A stretch of DNA of 64,000 bases from Paracoccus aerodenitrificans (GCF_027913215.1 NZ_CP115784.1:2170001-2234000), one strand, 5' to 3'. Positions 30,698 to 45,464 are shown, numbered from the stretch's first letter. A program made the numbers and translations. The notes: generated from the letters alone by a model not told the origin.

Positions 30698-30711
30698 CTT
30701 CACCCGCTCCA
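30698..30711 (+). repeat. Right attachment site (attR)
   Basis: CTTCACCCGCTCCA is an exact copy of the tRNA-Gly 3' end (23102-23115) in the same orientation, after the last island gene. The flanking bases differ. Confidence 0.7.
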
Positions 30712-30884
30712 CTGTACATTCCTGTCCTCGATAATCGCCATAACGTACTTCGTTGCCCGATTACTCGTCGCGAGACGATCCGTCTGATATCTCAAAACCT
30801 CTGAAGCAGCGTATTAAGAACTGTTCCAAAGACTTGATTAATGACCGCGCATTTCACGAAGTCCAAGTGAAATTTTAAAGATAA

Positions 30885-30959
30885 TGGTGGGTGATAACGG
30901 ATTTGAACCGCTGACATCTTCGATGTGAACGAAGCGCTCTACCGCTGAGCTAATCACCC
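30885..30959 (-). tRNA. tRNA-Val (anticodon CAC)
   Basis: Minus-strand cloverleaf. The acceptor is GGGTGAT/ATCACCC, the anticodon stem-loop CTTCG-TTCACAT-CGAAG gives CAC, the T-arm has GGTTCAAATCC, and CCA is encoded. Confidence 0.94.
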
Positions 30960-30968
30960 GTGAGGGGC

Positions 30969-30997
30969 TAGATAGTCACGACAAACGTATCGTGCAA
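30969..30997 (-). promoter_or_regulatory. Promoter of tRNA-Val
   Basis: On the minus strand TTGCAC, 17 bp, then TATCTA, ending 9 bp before the tRNA. It overlaps the most upstream possible start of the divergent methyltransferase gene and argues against that start. Confidence 0.65.
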
Positions 30998-31057
30998 GAG
31001 AAAATGGCAGGAGGTGGGACCGCCGGAAAAAACTATAGGCCGTTAATTATCGCTAGT

Positions 31058-31834
31058 ATGTCCGCTCTCCATCCTTTAGCTTCGCTTTCAAAGAAACGGC
31101 ATATCACCGATAGGCAGATGAAAGAGCTGATAATCAAAACAGTCAGAGGCTCATCCTGCTTTGGCATCCGACCAGAGAGCTTTACCCGTAGCACTTTTCA
31201 CGGAGAGGTTGTTGAACGGATCGAAGCCCGCATCGAAGCTACAGCGAGACTAGGCGAATTTCCCTTATGGGAAAAATATCGAGAGGTCGAGAATTATGCT
31301 CGACCGGTGTCCGAAAATGAAACACGTTCCATCAAGCAGGTTCGTTCTGCAGCACTGACCTCGCGCTTTTACGCATGGCTTGTCACTCAGAAGAGACCCA
31401 ATGTCGTCGTGGAGTTCGGTGCAGCGTTTGGTGCCAGCGGCATGTACTGGCTGGCAGGTCTGGAATCGGTAGGTAAAGGCTCACTATTTAGTTTTGAACC
31501 AAATGCAGAGTGGTTTCCGATTGCACAAGACAATTTTCGTGCAATCAGTCCACGCAGTCATCTCGTAAATGGTACGTTCGAGGACAATGTTGACGTTATC
31601 GATGGCGCACCGGAGATCATTTTCATTGATGCAATCCACACTCGCGATTTCGTCATGGCACAGTTTGCGATTGTTAAATCCATCGCTGCCCCGGGCGCAT
31701 TGGTAATTTTCGATGACATAAATTTCTCAAAAGACATGAAGAACTGTTGGGCTGAAATCGTTTCGGATCAGAGCCATCAGGCCGTATGGGAAATTAGTAA
31801 GCGCGTCGGCATGATCGAACTTCCATCAACTTAG
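31058..31834 (+). CDS. Class I SAM-dependent methyltransferase
   Basis: About 258 residues with a Rossmann-like methyltransferase core. The glycine motif I is VVVEFGAAFGASGMYWLAGL, the motif II acidic residue lies in LFSFEPNAEW, then EIIFIDAIHTRDFVMAQF and PGALVIFDDINFSKDMKNCW. The pattern resembles the methyltransferase-24 / O-methyltransferase group; the substrate is unknown. The start is uncertain: ATG 31058 is used, while GTG 30992 and ATG 31004 lie over the tRNA-Val promoter. GC is visibly lower than in neighbours, suggesting acquisition, although it lies outside the marked island. Confidence 0.75.
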   Translation: MSALHPLASLSKKRHITDRQMKELIIKTVRGSSCFGIRPESFTRSTFHGEVVERIEARIEATARLGEFPLWEKYREVENYARPVSENETRSIKQVRSAALTSRFYAWLVTQKRPNVVVEFGAAFGASGMYWLAGLESVGKGSLFSFEPNAEWFPIAQDNFRAISPRSHLVNGTFEDNVDVIDGAPEIIFIDAIHTRDFVMAQFAIVKSIAAPGALVIFDDINFSKDMKNCWAEIVSDQSHQAVWEISKRVGMIELPST

Positions 31835-31858
31835 GCCACGCCAGTTCTACAAACTGAA

Positions 31859-31884
31859 AGGGCGCGAGAATAATCTCACGCCCT
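31859..31884 (-). terminator. Terminator of lon (bidirectional stem)
   Basis: AGGGCGxGAG / CTCxCGCCCT pair around AATAAT, 20 bp beyond the lon stop. It is followed by a short TTT on the minus strand. Confidence 0.7.
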
Positions 31885-31903
31885 CCATTGATCCAAAGAT
31901 CGT

Positions 31904-34321
31904 TTAATGCGCTATCGATACCGAGGCAGTACCCTGCCCAGTGCTTGAAGTAGCTTGGCGGGCGGCTTCGGCAGCTTCTTCAGCGGCCTCATCCCACTCA
32001 ACCGGCTCGGGCATGTGCACGAGGGCGTGCTTCAGGACTTCGCGGACATTGGAAACGGGGATGATCTTCAGCCCTTCTTTCACATTATCCGGGATCTCTG
32101 CCAGATCCTTGGCATTATCTTCGGGGATCAACACCGTCTTGATGCCGCCGCGAAGCGCCGCCAGAAGCTTTTCCTTCAGCCCACCAATGGCCAAGGCATT
32201 CCCGCGCAAGGTCACCTCGCCGGTCATGGCGATATCCTTGCGCACCGGAATTCCGGTCATGACCGACACGACCGAGGTCACCATCGCAAGACCCGCGGAC
32301 GGCCCGTCCTTGGGCGTCGCGCCTTCAGGAACGTGGACATGGATGTCCCGCTTCTCGAATTCCGGCGGCTTGATCCCAAGCTCGGGCGCGACCGAGCGCA
32401 CGAAGGAAGAGGCCGCGTCGATGGATTCCTTCATCACATCGCCGAGTTTCCCCGTCGTTTTCATGCGGCCCTTGCCGGGCAATTTCAGCGCCTCGATCTG
32501 CAGAAGATCGCCGCCGACCTGCGTCCAGGCGAGACCGGTCACGACACCAACCTGATCCTCTTTTTCGGCCAGACCATAGCGATGACGGCGGACGCCGAGA
32601 TATTCCTCGACCTTCTCGGGACCGACCTCGACAGTCTTGGTCTTGCCCTTGAGGATCTCGGTCACGGCCTTCCGGGCCAGCTTGGCGATTTCACGCTCCA
32701 GCGAGCGTACCCCGGCTTCCCGCGTGTAATAGCGGATCACATGGGTCAGCGCCTCATCGGACACCGAGAATTCACCCTTGCGCAGACCGTTTGCCTTCAC
32801 CTGCTTGGGCAGCAGATGCTGACGGGCGATTTCGCGCTTTTCGTCCTCGGTATAGCCGGCCAGCGGAATGATCTCCATCCGGTCGAGCAGCGGGCCCGGC
32901 ATGTTATAGCTGTTGGCGGTGGTCAGGAACATCACGTTCGACAGATCGTATTCCACCTCAAGATAGTGGTCCACGAAGGTCGAGTTCTGTTCCGGGTCCA
33001 GAACCTCCAGCATCGCGCTTGCCGGATCGCCACGGAAATCCTGCCCCATCTTGTCGATTTCATCGAGCAGGATGAGCGGATTCGTGGTTTTCGCCTTTTT
33101 CAGCGCCTGGATGATCTTGCCCGGCATCGAGCCGATATAGGTCCGGCGATGGCCGCGAATCTCGGATTCGTCGCGCACGCCGCCAAGGCTGATGCGGATG
33201 AATTCGCGCCCCGTCGCCTTCGCGACCGACCGGCCAAGCGAGGTTTTCCCCACACCCGGAGGACCGACAAGGCACATGATCGGGCCTTTCAGCTTGGTCG
33301 AGCGGTTCTGCACGGCGAGATATTCGACGATACGCTCCTTGACCTTTTCCAGACCGTAGTGATCGGCGTCCAGAACCTCTTCGGCCTTGCCCAGATCCTT
33401 TCTGGTGCGCGATTTCACGCCCCAGGGCAGCGCCAGCAGCCAGTCAAGGTAGTTGCGGCTGACAGTCGCCTCTGCCGACATGGGCGACATGGATTTCAGC
33501 TTTTTCAGCTCTGCCTCGGCCTTTTCGCGGGCCTCTTTGCTGAACTTGGTCTTTTCGATCTTCGCTTCCAGTTCGGCGAGTTCATCCGAACCCTCCTCAC
33601 CATCGCCGAGTTCCTTCTGAATGGCCTTCATCTGCTCATTCAGATAGTACTCGCGCTGCGTCTTCTCCATCTGGGTCTTGACGCGCGATTTGATCTTCTT
33701 TTCGACCTGCAGCACGGACATTTCGCCCTGCATCAGGCCGTAAACCTTCTCCAGCCGCTCGGCAACGACCAGCGTTTCCAGCAATTCCTGCTTGCGGTCG
33801 ATTTCCACGCCAAGATGGCCCGCGACCAGATCGGCCAAACGCTCGGATTCCGAGGTCTCGGCCACGGTCGAGACAACCTCATCCGGGATATTCTTGCGGA
33901 TCTTGACGTATTTCTCGAATTCCTCGGCAACCGCCTTGGTCAGTGCGATAACCGTATCCTCATCGCCCTGCTCTTCGATCAGCGGAGTGGCCTCTGCCTC
34001 GAAATAATCCGGGTTGTCGATGAAGCGGGTGATTTCCACGCGGCGCTGTCCTTCGACCAGCACTTTCACAGTGCCATCGGGCAGCTTCAGAAGCTGAAGC
34101 ACATTGGCGAGGACACCGATGCGGTAAATGCCGTCAGCGTCGGGTTCATCGACGGAAGCATCCTTCTGCGTCGCCAGAAGGATCGGACGATCCTCTGCCA
34201 TGACCGCTTCGAGCGCACGCACGGATTTGTCGCGGCCGACGAAAAGCGGCACGACCATATGCGGGAACGCCACGATATCGCGCAGCGGCAGAACGGGATG
34301 CGAATGGTTAAGTTCGGTCAT
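31904..34321 (-). CDS. lon: ATP-dependent protease Lon
   Basis: An 805-residue LonA protease that degrades misfolded and regulatory proteins in the cytoplasm. The N-terminal substrate domain starts LPLRDIVAFPHMVVPLFVGR. The AAA+ module has Walker A GPPGVGKTSLG and Walker B PLILLDEIDKMG. The peptidase domain has the catalytic Ser in PKDGPSAGLAM and the catalytic Lys in IGGLKEKLLAA. The ATG at 34321 (MTELNHSHPV) has AAGGAAG upstream; the longer frame is not family-like. It lies downstream of rpoC in the same orientation, separated by the rpoC terminator. Confidence 0.98.
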   Translation of the reverse strand: MTELNHSHPVLPLRDIVAFPHMVVPLFVGRDKSVRALEAVMAEDRPILLATQKDASVDEPDADGIYRIGVLANVLQLLKLPDGTVKVLVEGQRRVEITRFIDNPDYFEAEATPLIEEQGDEDTVIALTKAVAEEFEKYVKIRKNIPDEVVSTVAETSESERLADLVAGHLGVEIDRKQELLETLVVAERLEKVYGLMQGEMSVLQVEKKIKSRVKTQMEKTQREYYLNEQMKAIQKELGDGEEGSDELAELEAKIEKTKFSKEAREKAEAELKKLKSMSPMSAEATVSRNYLDWLLALPWGVKSRTRKDLGKAEEVLDADHYGLEKVKERIVEYLAVQNRSTKLKGPIMCLVGPPGVGKTSLGRSVAKATGREFIRISLGGVRDESEIRGHRRTYIGSMPGKIIQALKKAKTTNPLILLDEIDKMGQDFRGDPASAMLEVLDPEQNSTFVDHYLEVEYDLSNVMFLTTANSYNMPGPLLDRMEIIPLAGYTEDEKREIARQHLLPKQVKANGLRKGEFSVSDEALTHVIRYYTREAGVRSLEREIAKLARKAVTEILKGKTKTVEVGPEKVEEYLGVRRHRYGLAEKEDQVGVVTGLAWTQVGGDLLQIEALKLPGKGRMKTTGKLGDVMKESIDAASSFVRSVAPELGIKPPEFEKRDIHVHVPEGATPKDGPSAGLAMVTSVVSVMTGIPVRKDIAMTGEVTLRGNALAIGGLKEKLLAALRGGIKTVLIPEDNAKDLAEIPDNVKEGLKIIPVSNVREVLKHALVHMPEPVEWDEAAEEAAEAARQATSSTGQGTASVSIAH

Positions 34322-34445
34322 GTTCTTCCTTTCAAGCCCGAGGGCGCGAACCCCAAGATCGGCAGTGCGGGCCCCCTGCGTCACCCAAATCTAGGTGCTC
34401 AGGGGCCTCTGTTCAATGCCGCAGAGGTTAACGCCATTCAGCGTG

Positions 34446-34475
34446 AAAAAGCCCGGCACATGGGCCGGGCCTTTT
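34446..34475 (-). terminator. Terminator of the rpoC transcript
   Basis: On the minus strand a stem of GGCCCGGC with GCCGGGC around a 6-nt loop is followed by TTTTT, about 20 nt after the rpoC stop. Confidence 0.85.
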
Positions 34476-34496
34476 CGGTTTATTCCTGCGGCAAGA

Positions 34497-37400
34497 TCAC
34501 TCTTCGCCGTTGGTTTCGGGCAGATCGGCCAGAGCGCCCTCGTCCAGAGTTTCCGGCGCCACGGTGACATCCTCGGCTTTCACCTCGACCGGAGCTTCCA
34601 GAGCAGCAGCCGCTTCGGCCTCTGCCCGGCGTGCTTCGATCACCTCGGCATCGCGGTCGCTTGCCACTTTCTTCAGGCGCATCGTCGCCCCACCGGTCCC
34701 TGCCGGGATCAGGCGGCCAACAATGACGTTTTCCTTCAGACCGACCAGCTTGTCGCGCTTGCCCTGAACCGAAGCTTCGGTCAGCACACGAGTCGTTTCC
34801 TGGAATGAGGCCGCCGAGATGAAGCTGCGGGTCTGCAGCGACGCCTTGGTGATGCCCAGAAGAACCGGCTCACCCGTGGCGGGCTTGCCGCCCTTGGCTT
34901 CGATCTTGGCATTTTCTTCCTCGAACTCATCGCGTTCGACATGCTCGCCTTTCAGCAGGGTTGTGTCGCCCGAATCCAGGATCTCGATCTTCTGAAGCAT
35001 CTGGCGAACGATCACCTCGATATGCTTGTCGTTGATCTTCACGCCCTGCAGACGATAGACGTCCTGCACCTCGTCGATCAGGTAATCGGCCAGAGCCTCG
35101 ATGCCCATGATCCGCAGAATATCGTGCGGGGCCGGGTTACCGTCCATGATATACTCACCCTTCTGCACGAAGTCGCCTTCCTGCACCGGGATGTGCTTGC
35201 CTTTCGGCACCATGTATTCGACGGGATCCAGATTCTCGTCAGCCGGTTCGATCGAGATGCGGCGCTTGTTCTTGTAGTCCTTGCCGAAGCGCACATAACC
35301 GTCGATTTCGGCGATGATCGCGTGATCTTTCGGACGACGCGCCTCGAACAGTTCCGCCACACGGGGCAGACCCCCGGTGATGTCCTTGGTCTTGGCACCT
35401 TCGCGCGGAATACGCGCCACCACGTCACCGGCCTTGATCTCCTGCCCGTCTTCGATGGACAGAATTGCGTCCACCGACATCGGATAGGTGACCGGATTGC
35501 CCTGATCGTTGCGGATCGGTTCGCCATCTTCGCCGATAATCAGTATTTCCGGCTTCAGATCGCCACCTTTCGGCGTCGAGCGCCAGTCGGTCACGATCTT
35601 CTGCGTCATCCCGGTCGCATCATCCGTATCGTCACGAACCGACAGACCCGATACCAGATCGACGAATTTCGCCTTACCCGGCTTCTCGGCGATGATCGGC
35701 AGGGTATACGGGTCCCATTCGAACAGCTTCTGTCCGCGAATGACCTCTTCGCCTTCCTTCACCATCAGCTTCGAGCCGTAGAACAGCTTGTGCGACGCCA
35801 CCGGCTCGCCCTGCTTGTTCATCAGGTTCAGAACCATGTTCCGAGCCATGACGATCAGCTCACCCGAATCGTTGGTGATGGTCGCTTCATTCTCGAAGGC
35901 AACCGTCCCCTCCTGGTTGGCGGCAGTGAAGGATTGCTGACCACCCTGCGCGACGCCGCCGATATGGAAGGTCCGCATCGTCAGCTGCGTGCCGGGTTCA
36001 CCGATGGACTGCGCAGCGATGATGCCGACAGCCTCGCCGATATTGACCAGCGTACCACGGGCCAGATCGCGGCCATAGCACATCGCGCAGACGCCATCCT
36101 CGCTTTCGCAGGTCAGGGCCGAGCGGATACGCACATTCTGCACGCCCGCATTCTCGACCTCGTCCGACTTGCGTTCGTCGATCAGCTCACCTTTGCGGAG
36201 GATCACCTCATCCGTACCCGGAACCAGCACATCCTCAGCCGCGGTACGGCCCAGAATACGCTCGCTCAGCGGAGAGATGATCTCACCGTCATTGACGGCT
36301 GCCGAGGCATTGATCGCCTGTTCGGTGCCGCAATCATGTTCACGCACAATGCAGTCCTGCGCCACATCAACCAAACGACGGGTCAGATAGCCCGAGTTCG
36401 CCGTCTTCAGCGCGGTATCGGACAGACCTTTCCGCGCACCGTGGGTCGAGTTGAAGTATTCAAGAACGGTCAGACCTTCCTTGAAGTTCGAGATGATCGG
36501 CGTCTCGATGATCTCGCCATTCGGCTTGGCCATCAGGCCGCGCATCCCGCCCAGCTGTTTCATCTGCGTGACAGAACCCCGCGCACCCGAATGCGCCATC
36601 ATATAGACCGAGTTCGGCTCAAGCTCGGCGCCATCCTCGCTTTTCCGGGTTTTCGAGATGGTCGCCATCATCGCATCGGTGACGCGGTCGTTACATTTCG
36701 ACCACGCATCGACAACCTTGTTATACTTCTCGCCCTGAGTGATGAGACCGTCCAGATATTGCTGTTCGAACTCTTTCACCTGATCCTGCACCTCGCCCAC
36801 GATGTCCCATTTATTATCGGGGATCACCATGTCGTTCTTGCCGAACGAGATACCGGCGCGGAACGCTTCGCGGAAGCCGAGACCCATGATCTTATCCGAG
36901 AAGATCACCGCCTCTTTCTGGCCGCAGTAGCGGTAAACCGTGTCGATAACGTGCTGCACGTCCTTCTTGCGCAGCAGGCGGTTCACCAGCTCGAACGGAG
37001 CCTTCGCGTTCAGTGGCAGAAGCGAGCCGAGGCGCAAACGGCCCGGCGTGGTTTCGAAGCGCGTTGCGACCTCATTACCGTCATCGTCGATTTGCTTCAG
37101 ACGGGCCTGAATTTTCGCGTGCAGATGTACCTCGCCAGTCGTCAGGGCGTGTTCCACCTCATCGACGCTGGCAAAGACCATGCCTTCGCCCTTCATGCCT
37201 TCGCGCATCATGGTCGTGTAGTAGAGACCAAGGATCATATCCTGCGACGGGACGATGATCGGCGCACCGTTGGCGGGCGACAGCACGTTGTTGGTGGACA
37301 TCATCAGCACACGCGCCTCAAGCTGGGCTTCCAGCGAAAGCGGCACGTGAACGGCCATCTGGTCGCCGTCGAAATCGGCGTTGAAGGCGGAACAGACCAG

Positions 37401-38762
37401 CGGGTGCAGCTGGATCGCCTTGCCTTCGATCAGGATCGGCTCGAATGCCTGAATGCCCAGACGGTGCAGCGTCGGCGCACGGTTCAGCAGAACCGGATGC
37501 TCGCGGATCACCTCGTCGAGGATATCCCAAACCTCGGGACGCTCTTTCTCGACCAGTTTCTTCGCCTGCTTGACGGTCGAGGAATAGCCCTTCGCCTCAA
37601 GCCGCGAATAGATGAACGGCTTGAACAGTTCGAGCGCCATCTTCTTCGGCAGGCCGCATTGATGCAGCTTCAGTTCCGGCCCGGTCACGATGACCGAGCG
37701 GCCCGAGAAGTCGACGCGTTTCCCCAGAAGGTTCTGGCGGAATCGGCCCTGCTTGCCTTTCAGCATATCCGACAGCGATTTCAGCGGGCGGCGGTTATTG
37801 CCCGTGATGACGCGGCCGCGACGACCATTGTCGAACAGCGCATCGACCGATTCCTGCAACATCCGCTTTTCGTTGCGCACGATGATGTCGGGCGCACGAA
37901 GCTCGATCAGGCGCTTAAGACGGTTGTTCCGGTTGATCACCCGGCGATACAGATCGTTCAGATCCGATGTCGCGAAACGGCCACCATCCAGAGGCACCAG
38001 AGGGCGCAGTTCCGGCGGGATGACCGGGATCACCGTCATGACCATCCATTCCGGACGGTTGCCGGATTCAAGGAAGCTTTCAACGATCTTCAGACGCTTG
38101 ATGATCTTCTTCGGCTTCAGGTCGCCAGTGGCTTCCTTCAGTTCCTCACGCAGTTGCTCGGCGGTCGCGGCCAGATCGATCTCGGCCAGCATGGCACGGA
38201 TCGCCTCGGCCCCGATATCGGCGGTGAAGGCGTCAGCACCGAACTGGTCCTGTGCGTCCATGAACTCTTCTTCGGTCATCAACTGACCATAGGTCAGATC
38301 GGTCAGACCCGGCTCAATGACGACATAGTTTTCGAAGTAAAGAATCCGCTCCAGATCACGCAGCGTCATGTCCAGCATCAGGCCGATGCGGGAAGGCAGC
38401 GATTTCAGGAACCAGATATGCGCAACCGGAGCGGCCAGTTCGATATGGCCCATCCGCTCACGGCGGACCTTCTGCAGCGTGACTTCAACGCCGCATTTTT
38501 CGCAGACGAGGCCGCGATATTTCATGCGCTTATATTTGCCGCACAGACATTCGTAGTCCTTGATCGGACCGAAGATACGTGCGCAGAACAGGCCGTCACG
38601 CTCGGGCTTGAACGTGCGGTAGTTGATGGTTTCGGGCTTCTTCACCTCACCATAGGACCACGCGAGGATTTCCTCGGGCGAGGCCAGCGAGATCTTGATT
38701 TCGTCGAACTGCCGCGGCTGAGCCAGCGGGTTCAGGGGATTGGTGGCGATTTCCTGGTTCAT
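34497..38762 (-). CDS. rpoC: RNA polymerase subunit beta'
   Basis: A 1421-residue catalytic subunit. The N-terminal zinc site [19 protein letters not shown] lies near residues 70-88. The active-site motif [15 protein letters not shown] is near residue 460, and the second zinc motif [13 protein letters not shown] near 887. The C-terminal [34 protein letters not shown] is typical. It ends in an acidic tail. Normally the gene directly follows rpoB; here a 0.85-kb acyltransferase gene lies between, leaving a 41-bp gap to rpoC. A 1275-codon frame on the opposite strand is a shadow. Confidence 0.99.
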   Translation of the reverse strand: MNQEIATNPLNPLAQPRQFDEIKISLASPEEILAWSYGEVKKPETINYRTFKPERDGLFCARIFGPIKDYECLCGKYKRMKYRGLVCEKCGVEVTLQKVRRERMGHIELAAPVAHIWFLKSLPSRIGLMLDMTLRDLERILYFENYVVIEPGLTDLTYGQLMTEEEFMDAQDQFGADAFTADIGAEAIRAMLAEIDLAATAEQLREELKEATGDLKPKKIIKRLKIVESFLESGNRPEWMVMTVIPVIPPELRPLVPLDGGRFATSDLNDLYRRVINRNNRLKRLIELRAPDIIVRNEKRMLQESVDALFDNGRRGRVITGNNRRPLKSLSDMLKGKQGRFRQNLLGKRVDFSGRSVIVTGPELKLHQCGLPKKMALELFKPFIYSRLEAKGYSSTVKQAKKLVEKERPEVWDILDEVIREHPVLLNRAPTLHRLGIQAFEPILIEGKAIQLHPLVCSAFNADFDGDQMAVHVPLSLEAQLEARVLMMSTNNVLSPANGAPIIVPSQDMILGLYYTTMMREGMKGEGMVFASVDEVEHALTTGEVHLHAKIQARLKQIDDDGNEVATRFETTPGRLRLGSLLPLNAKAPFELVNRLLRKKDVQHVIDTVYRYCGQKEAVIFSDKIMGLGFREAFRAGISFGKNDMVIPDNKWDIVGEVQDQVKEFEQQYLDGLITQGEKYNKVVDAWSKCNDRVTDAMMATISKTRKSEDGAELEPNSVYMMAHSGARGSVTQMKQLGGMRGLMAKPNGEIIETPIISNFKEGLTVLEYFNSTHGARKGLSDTALKTANSGYLTRRLVDVAQDCIVREHDCGTEQAINASAAVNDGEIISPLSERILGRTAAEDVLVPGTDEVILRKGELIDERKSDEVENAGVQNVRIRSALTCESEDGVCAMCYGRDLARGTLVNIGEAVGIIAAQSIGEPGTQLTMRTFHIGGVAQGGQQSFTAANQEGTVAFENEATITNDSGELIVMARNMVLNLMNKQGEPVASHKLFYGSKLMVKEGEEVIRGQKLFEWDPYTLPIIAEKPGKAKFVDLVSGLSVRDDTDDATGMTQKIVTDWRSTPKGGDLKPEILIIGEDGEPIRNDQGNPVTYPMSVDAILSIEDGQEIKAGDVVARIPREGAKTKDITGGLPRVAELFEARRPKDHAIIAEIDGYVRFGKDYKNKRRISIEPADENLDPVEYMVPKGKHIPVQEGDFVQKGEYIMDGNPAPHDILRIMGIEALADYLIDEVQDVYRLQGVKINDKHIEVIVRQMLQKIEILDSGDTTLLKGEHVERDEFEEENAKIEAKGGKPATGEPVLLGITKASLQTRSFISAASFQETTRVLTEASVQGKRDKLVGLKENVIVGRLIPAGTGGATMRLKKVASDRDAEVIEARRAEAEAAAALEAPVEVKAEDVTVAPETLDEGALADLPETNGEE

Positions 38763-38803
38763 CCTTGATCCTTCATGATCAAACTAGGCTCATAATCTGG
38801 CAA

Positions 38804-39648
38804 TCAGGAAGACTGCCAGACGACCGATTTGAAATAGTGTTGCGAATGCTCATCGATGGATTTTGCGTCACGGCTCCACCCGACATTTCTGCGGCGAATG
38901 GCAGCGGGGTTCCCTGCGATCAGACAATCCGGCGGCATCGGAGAGACAACCGAAGAACAGGCGGCCACGATGCAGCCGCTGCCGATACGCGCCCTTCCCC
39001 CGACATAGCTTCGAAAGCCAAGCCAGACGTGATCGCCGACATGAACTTCGGGCTTCTGCCGGACGATCCTGGCTCTTCCCTTCCGCAATGCGACAATCCC
39101 GTGGTGGGCTGCTCCCATAACCATCGACCCTCCGCCGGATTGGCAATCCGAGCCGATCCGAACGATGCCGTCCATACAGGAGATCTCGATTCCGCTCGAC
39201 GTGGTCCGGTCGCCGACACGGACCAACGAATTTTGCCCCACGCCGATCTGTGCAATCAGGCGATTGGTATGTCCGATCTGCATATCGACATTGGAGCCGG
39301 CGACGGCGATGGAAATCCTGCCGGTCTTCACATGACCAATCTGCAATCTGACATTCGTCGGCGGCGTCGGCGCGGAAACCCGGATATGAATCTTCATACG
39401 CGCGGGGATCCGGCGGTCGATCGTCAGAACGGAATTGTCTCCGAACGCGCCATCCAGCTTGACAGAAGGATGTTTGACCCCCTCTGCAAGATTCAGTCGC
39501 ATCGCATGCTCTGCCGGAACCGGTTCAGGCGGCGTCGGCAACGCACCCACCACACGGGCACCCAACGACCGGGCACGCCCCCTTGCCAGGGGCGTTCCCA
39601 CCGTGGTGACATAGCCGCGCTTTAGCCGCCTGTAGATCCGGCCGAACA

Positions 39649-39652
<4 letters not shown>
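38804..39652 (-). CDS. Hexapeptide-repeat acyltransferase-like protein between rpoB and rpoC
   Basis: A 282-residue protein with a left-handed beta-helix acyltransferase signature at the C-terminus: [57 protein letters not shown]. The N-terminal 180 residues contain further degenerate hexad repeats ([21 protein letters not shown]). The closest named types are maltose/galactoside O-acetyltransferase-like enzymes, so a sugar or glycan target is likely but unproven. Its ATG overlaps the rpoB stop (ATGA), which means translation coupled to rpoB. This position within the rpoBC operon is unusual. Confidence 0.85.
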
Positions 39653-43803
<4,151 letters not shown>

Positions 43804-43990
43804 AGGGTTTTGCACCTTTCGTCTTGACGCGCATGCACCGTCGGGGCCCGGTGAACGCGGTCTGCGAATGTCAGGACTTCCGGTTCAATACCTGCCGCTC
43901 GTCCCACCGCGCGGCTCCCGAACCGTGAACATGCCCTGAAGGAAGCTGAAGCCATGTAGGCATCCGATCAGCGCCCTTCAAGACAGGTTC

Positions 43991-44020
43991 GGCAGGGACC
44001 GGGAAATCCCGGACCCTGCC
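43991..44020 (-). promoter_or_regulatory. Hairpin between rplL and rpoB
   Basis: GGCAGGG and CCGGGA pair with TCCCGG and CCCTGCC around an AA loop, with one A-A mismatch. There is no T-tract. It lies 24 bp after the rplL stop; in other bacteria this interval holds an attenuator or RNase III site that sets the L12 to rpoB ratio. Confidence 0.6.
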
Positions 44021-44044
44021 ACAATCAAACCGACAATTGCCGGA

Positions 44045-44419
44045 TTACTTCAGCTCAACCTTGGCGCCAGCCGCTTCGAGCTTCTTCTTCAGCTCTTCAG
44101 CTTCGTCCTTGGCAGCGCCTTCTTTGACTTTGCCACCGGCTTCAACCAGGTCCTTGGCTTCTTTCAGGCCCAGACCGGTGATGCCGCGAACTTCCTTGAT
44201 CACGTTGATCTTGTTGGCACCGGCTTCGACCAGAACAACGTCGAATTCGGTCTTTTCTTCTGCGGCTTCGGCAGCACCGGCAGCCGGGCCAGCCATCATC
44301 ACAGCGCCGCCAGCAGCGGGCTCGATGCCGTATTCATCCTTCAGGATGGTTTTCAGCTCCTGGGCTTCCAGCAAGGTCAGGCCCACGATTTCTTCGGCGA
44401 GTTTTTTCAGATCAGCCAT
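44045..44419 (-). CDS. rplL: Ribosomal protein bL12 (L7/L12)
   Basis: A 124-residue stalk protein that recruits translation factors. It starts [26 protein letters not shown], with a flexible Ala-rich hinge ([21 protein letters not shown]) and the C-terminal domain [16 protein letters not shown]. The start at 44419 fits the family; the longer frame does not. It is followed by the rpoB leader hairpin. Confidence 0.98.
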   Translation of the reverse strand: MADLKKLAEEIVGLTLLEAQELKTILKDEYGIEPAAGGAVMMAGPAAGAAEAAEEKTEFDVVLVEAGANKINVIKEVRGITGLGLKEAKDLVEAGGKVKEGAAKDEAEELKKKLEAAGAKVELK

Positions 44420-44485
44420 TTTTCCGTTCTTTCCAAGTTTGTGTTCCAACGTCGGATTTCGTCCATACGCCGGGAATAAGTTGCA

Positions 44486-45001
44486 TCAGGCCGCTTCGCG
44501 CTCTTCGAGCGTCGAAAGAATGCCCGCGATGTTCGAAGCAGGTGCGCCAATCGCGCCGGCGATGTTCGAAGCAGGTGCGCCGATGCAGCCCACGATCGAA
44601 GCAATAAGCTCCTCACGCGACGGCATGGCGGCAACGGCTTTCACACCGGCCGGATCAAGCGCCGTGTCGCCCATTGCACCGCCGAGGATCACGAATTTAT
44701 CGTTATCCTTGGCGTATTTATCGGCGACCTTGGCCGCAGCCACAGGGTCCTCCGAATAGGACAGCACGGTCATGCCTGTCAGGTATTCAGCAATGCTTGC
44801 GCAGGGCTTACCTTCCAGGGCGATCTTGGCGAGCCTGTTCTTGGCAACGCGTACGGACCCGCCTTCTTCACGCATGCGCGCGCGCAGGTCCTGCATCTGT
44901 GCAACCGTCATCCCCTCGTAATGGGCAACCACCACGACGCCAGAGCCTTCAAAGATCTGGCCGAGCTCGTCGACCACCTGTTCTTTTTGCGCTCTATCCA
45001 C
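44486..45001 (-). CDS. rplJ: Ribosomal protein uL10
   Basis: A 171-residue stalk base protein that binds 23S rRNA and anchors L12 dimers; in other bacteria it represses its own operon. It starts with GTG ([21 protein letters not shown]). Near the C-terminus [11 protein letters not shown] is followed at once by [11 protein letters not shown], an 11-residue tandem repeat encoded by a 33-bp repeat (44526-44581). This is the helix region where L12 dimers bind, so the repeat may add or define an L12 dimer site. Confidence 0.97.
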   Translation of the reverse strand: MDRAQKEQVVDELGQIFEGSGVVVVAHYEGMTVAQMQDLRARMREEGGSVRVAKNRLAKIALEGKPCASIAEYLTGMTVLSYSEDPVAAAKVADKYAKDNDKFVILGGAMGDTALDPAGVKAVAAMPSREELIASIVGCIGAPASNIAGAIGAPASNIAGILSTLEEREAA

Positions 45002-45464
45002 GGTTTACTCCAAGTTTGGGGGCGAACCCCCGGCTCTCACTTTCCCGCCACCCTTGCGGATCACGGGTCGGGTCCGTTAACGATGGACCCGAGATCACCC
45101 GAGGAGAGCCCCGGAAAATGGTCTCGATTTCCATCTCAGGAAGGAAATTAAGCCGCAAGCAGCACCCTCCGTCTCGGACAGGATCAAGAGGGCGCTGACG
45201 AATCATGCACCGACTTGAGTTGCCGTCTCTAGATCGCATGCAAGGGGAATGCAACATCAATCTTGCTCTCCGCATCCGGCCCACACAAAGCTGCGATCCC
45301 GTTCTTTGAAGAAAATCCGGAAACGCCCTGAAAACGATGCGCTTTCCTCAACTCATATGTCGCCGCGCCCCGACACCACAAGAGATCTTCGGATCAGACT
45401 TTTCAGTCAAAAAAGGCCCCGGCAAAGCGCAGGGGCCTTTATCTGACAGCTTCAGATCCGCTTG
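45002..45464 (-). promoter_or_regulatory. rplJ leader region and rplA terminator
   Basis: 463 bp without a gene. Its left part (rplJ side) is the likely untranslated leader where L10 autoregulation would act. I could not identify a canonical L10-leader fold by eye. The terminator at 45412-45440 closes rplKA. Confidence 0.5.
45405..45440 (-). terminator. Terminator of rplKA
   Basis: On the minus strand AAAGGCCCC pairs with GGGGCCTTT and is followed by TTTTTT, 25 nt after the rplA stop. It implies that rplJL-rpoBC has its own promoter in the following leader. Confidence 0.88.

Larger units (their letters stand above)
23116..30711. mobile_element. Integrated genomic island at tRNA-Gly
   Basis: About 7.6 kb bounded by a 14-bp direct repeat. 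It contains a tyrosine integrase, a zinc-ribbon gene with an RNase HI gene, a BRO-type antirepressor fragment, a PIN-like gene with an amber codon, and a serine recombinase. Coding density is much lower than in the flanks, and several genes are broken, suggesting a decaying phage-derived or satellite element. Confidence 0.75.
30144..30884. other. Right end of the island and junction
   Basis: No gene is recognisable. It holds the palindrome at 30196-30217 and the right attachment repeat at 30698-30711. Chromosomal sequence then resumes before tRNA-Val. Confidence 0.55.

Noticed and set aside
34941..38768. A 1275-codon open frame opposite rpoC
   Set aside because: Antisense shadow of rpoC with low-complexity His/Arg/Asp composition and no motif. 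The frames opposite lon (31955-34567) and rpoB (39925-42294) are the same case.
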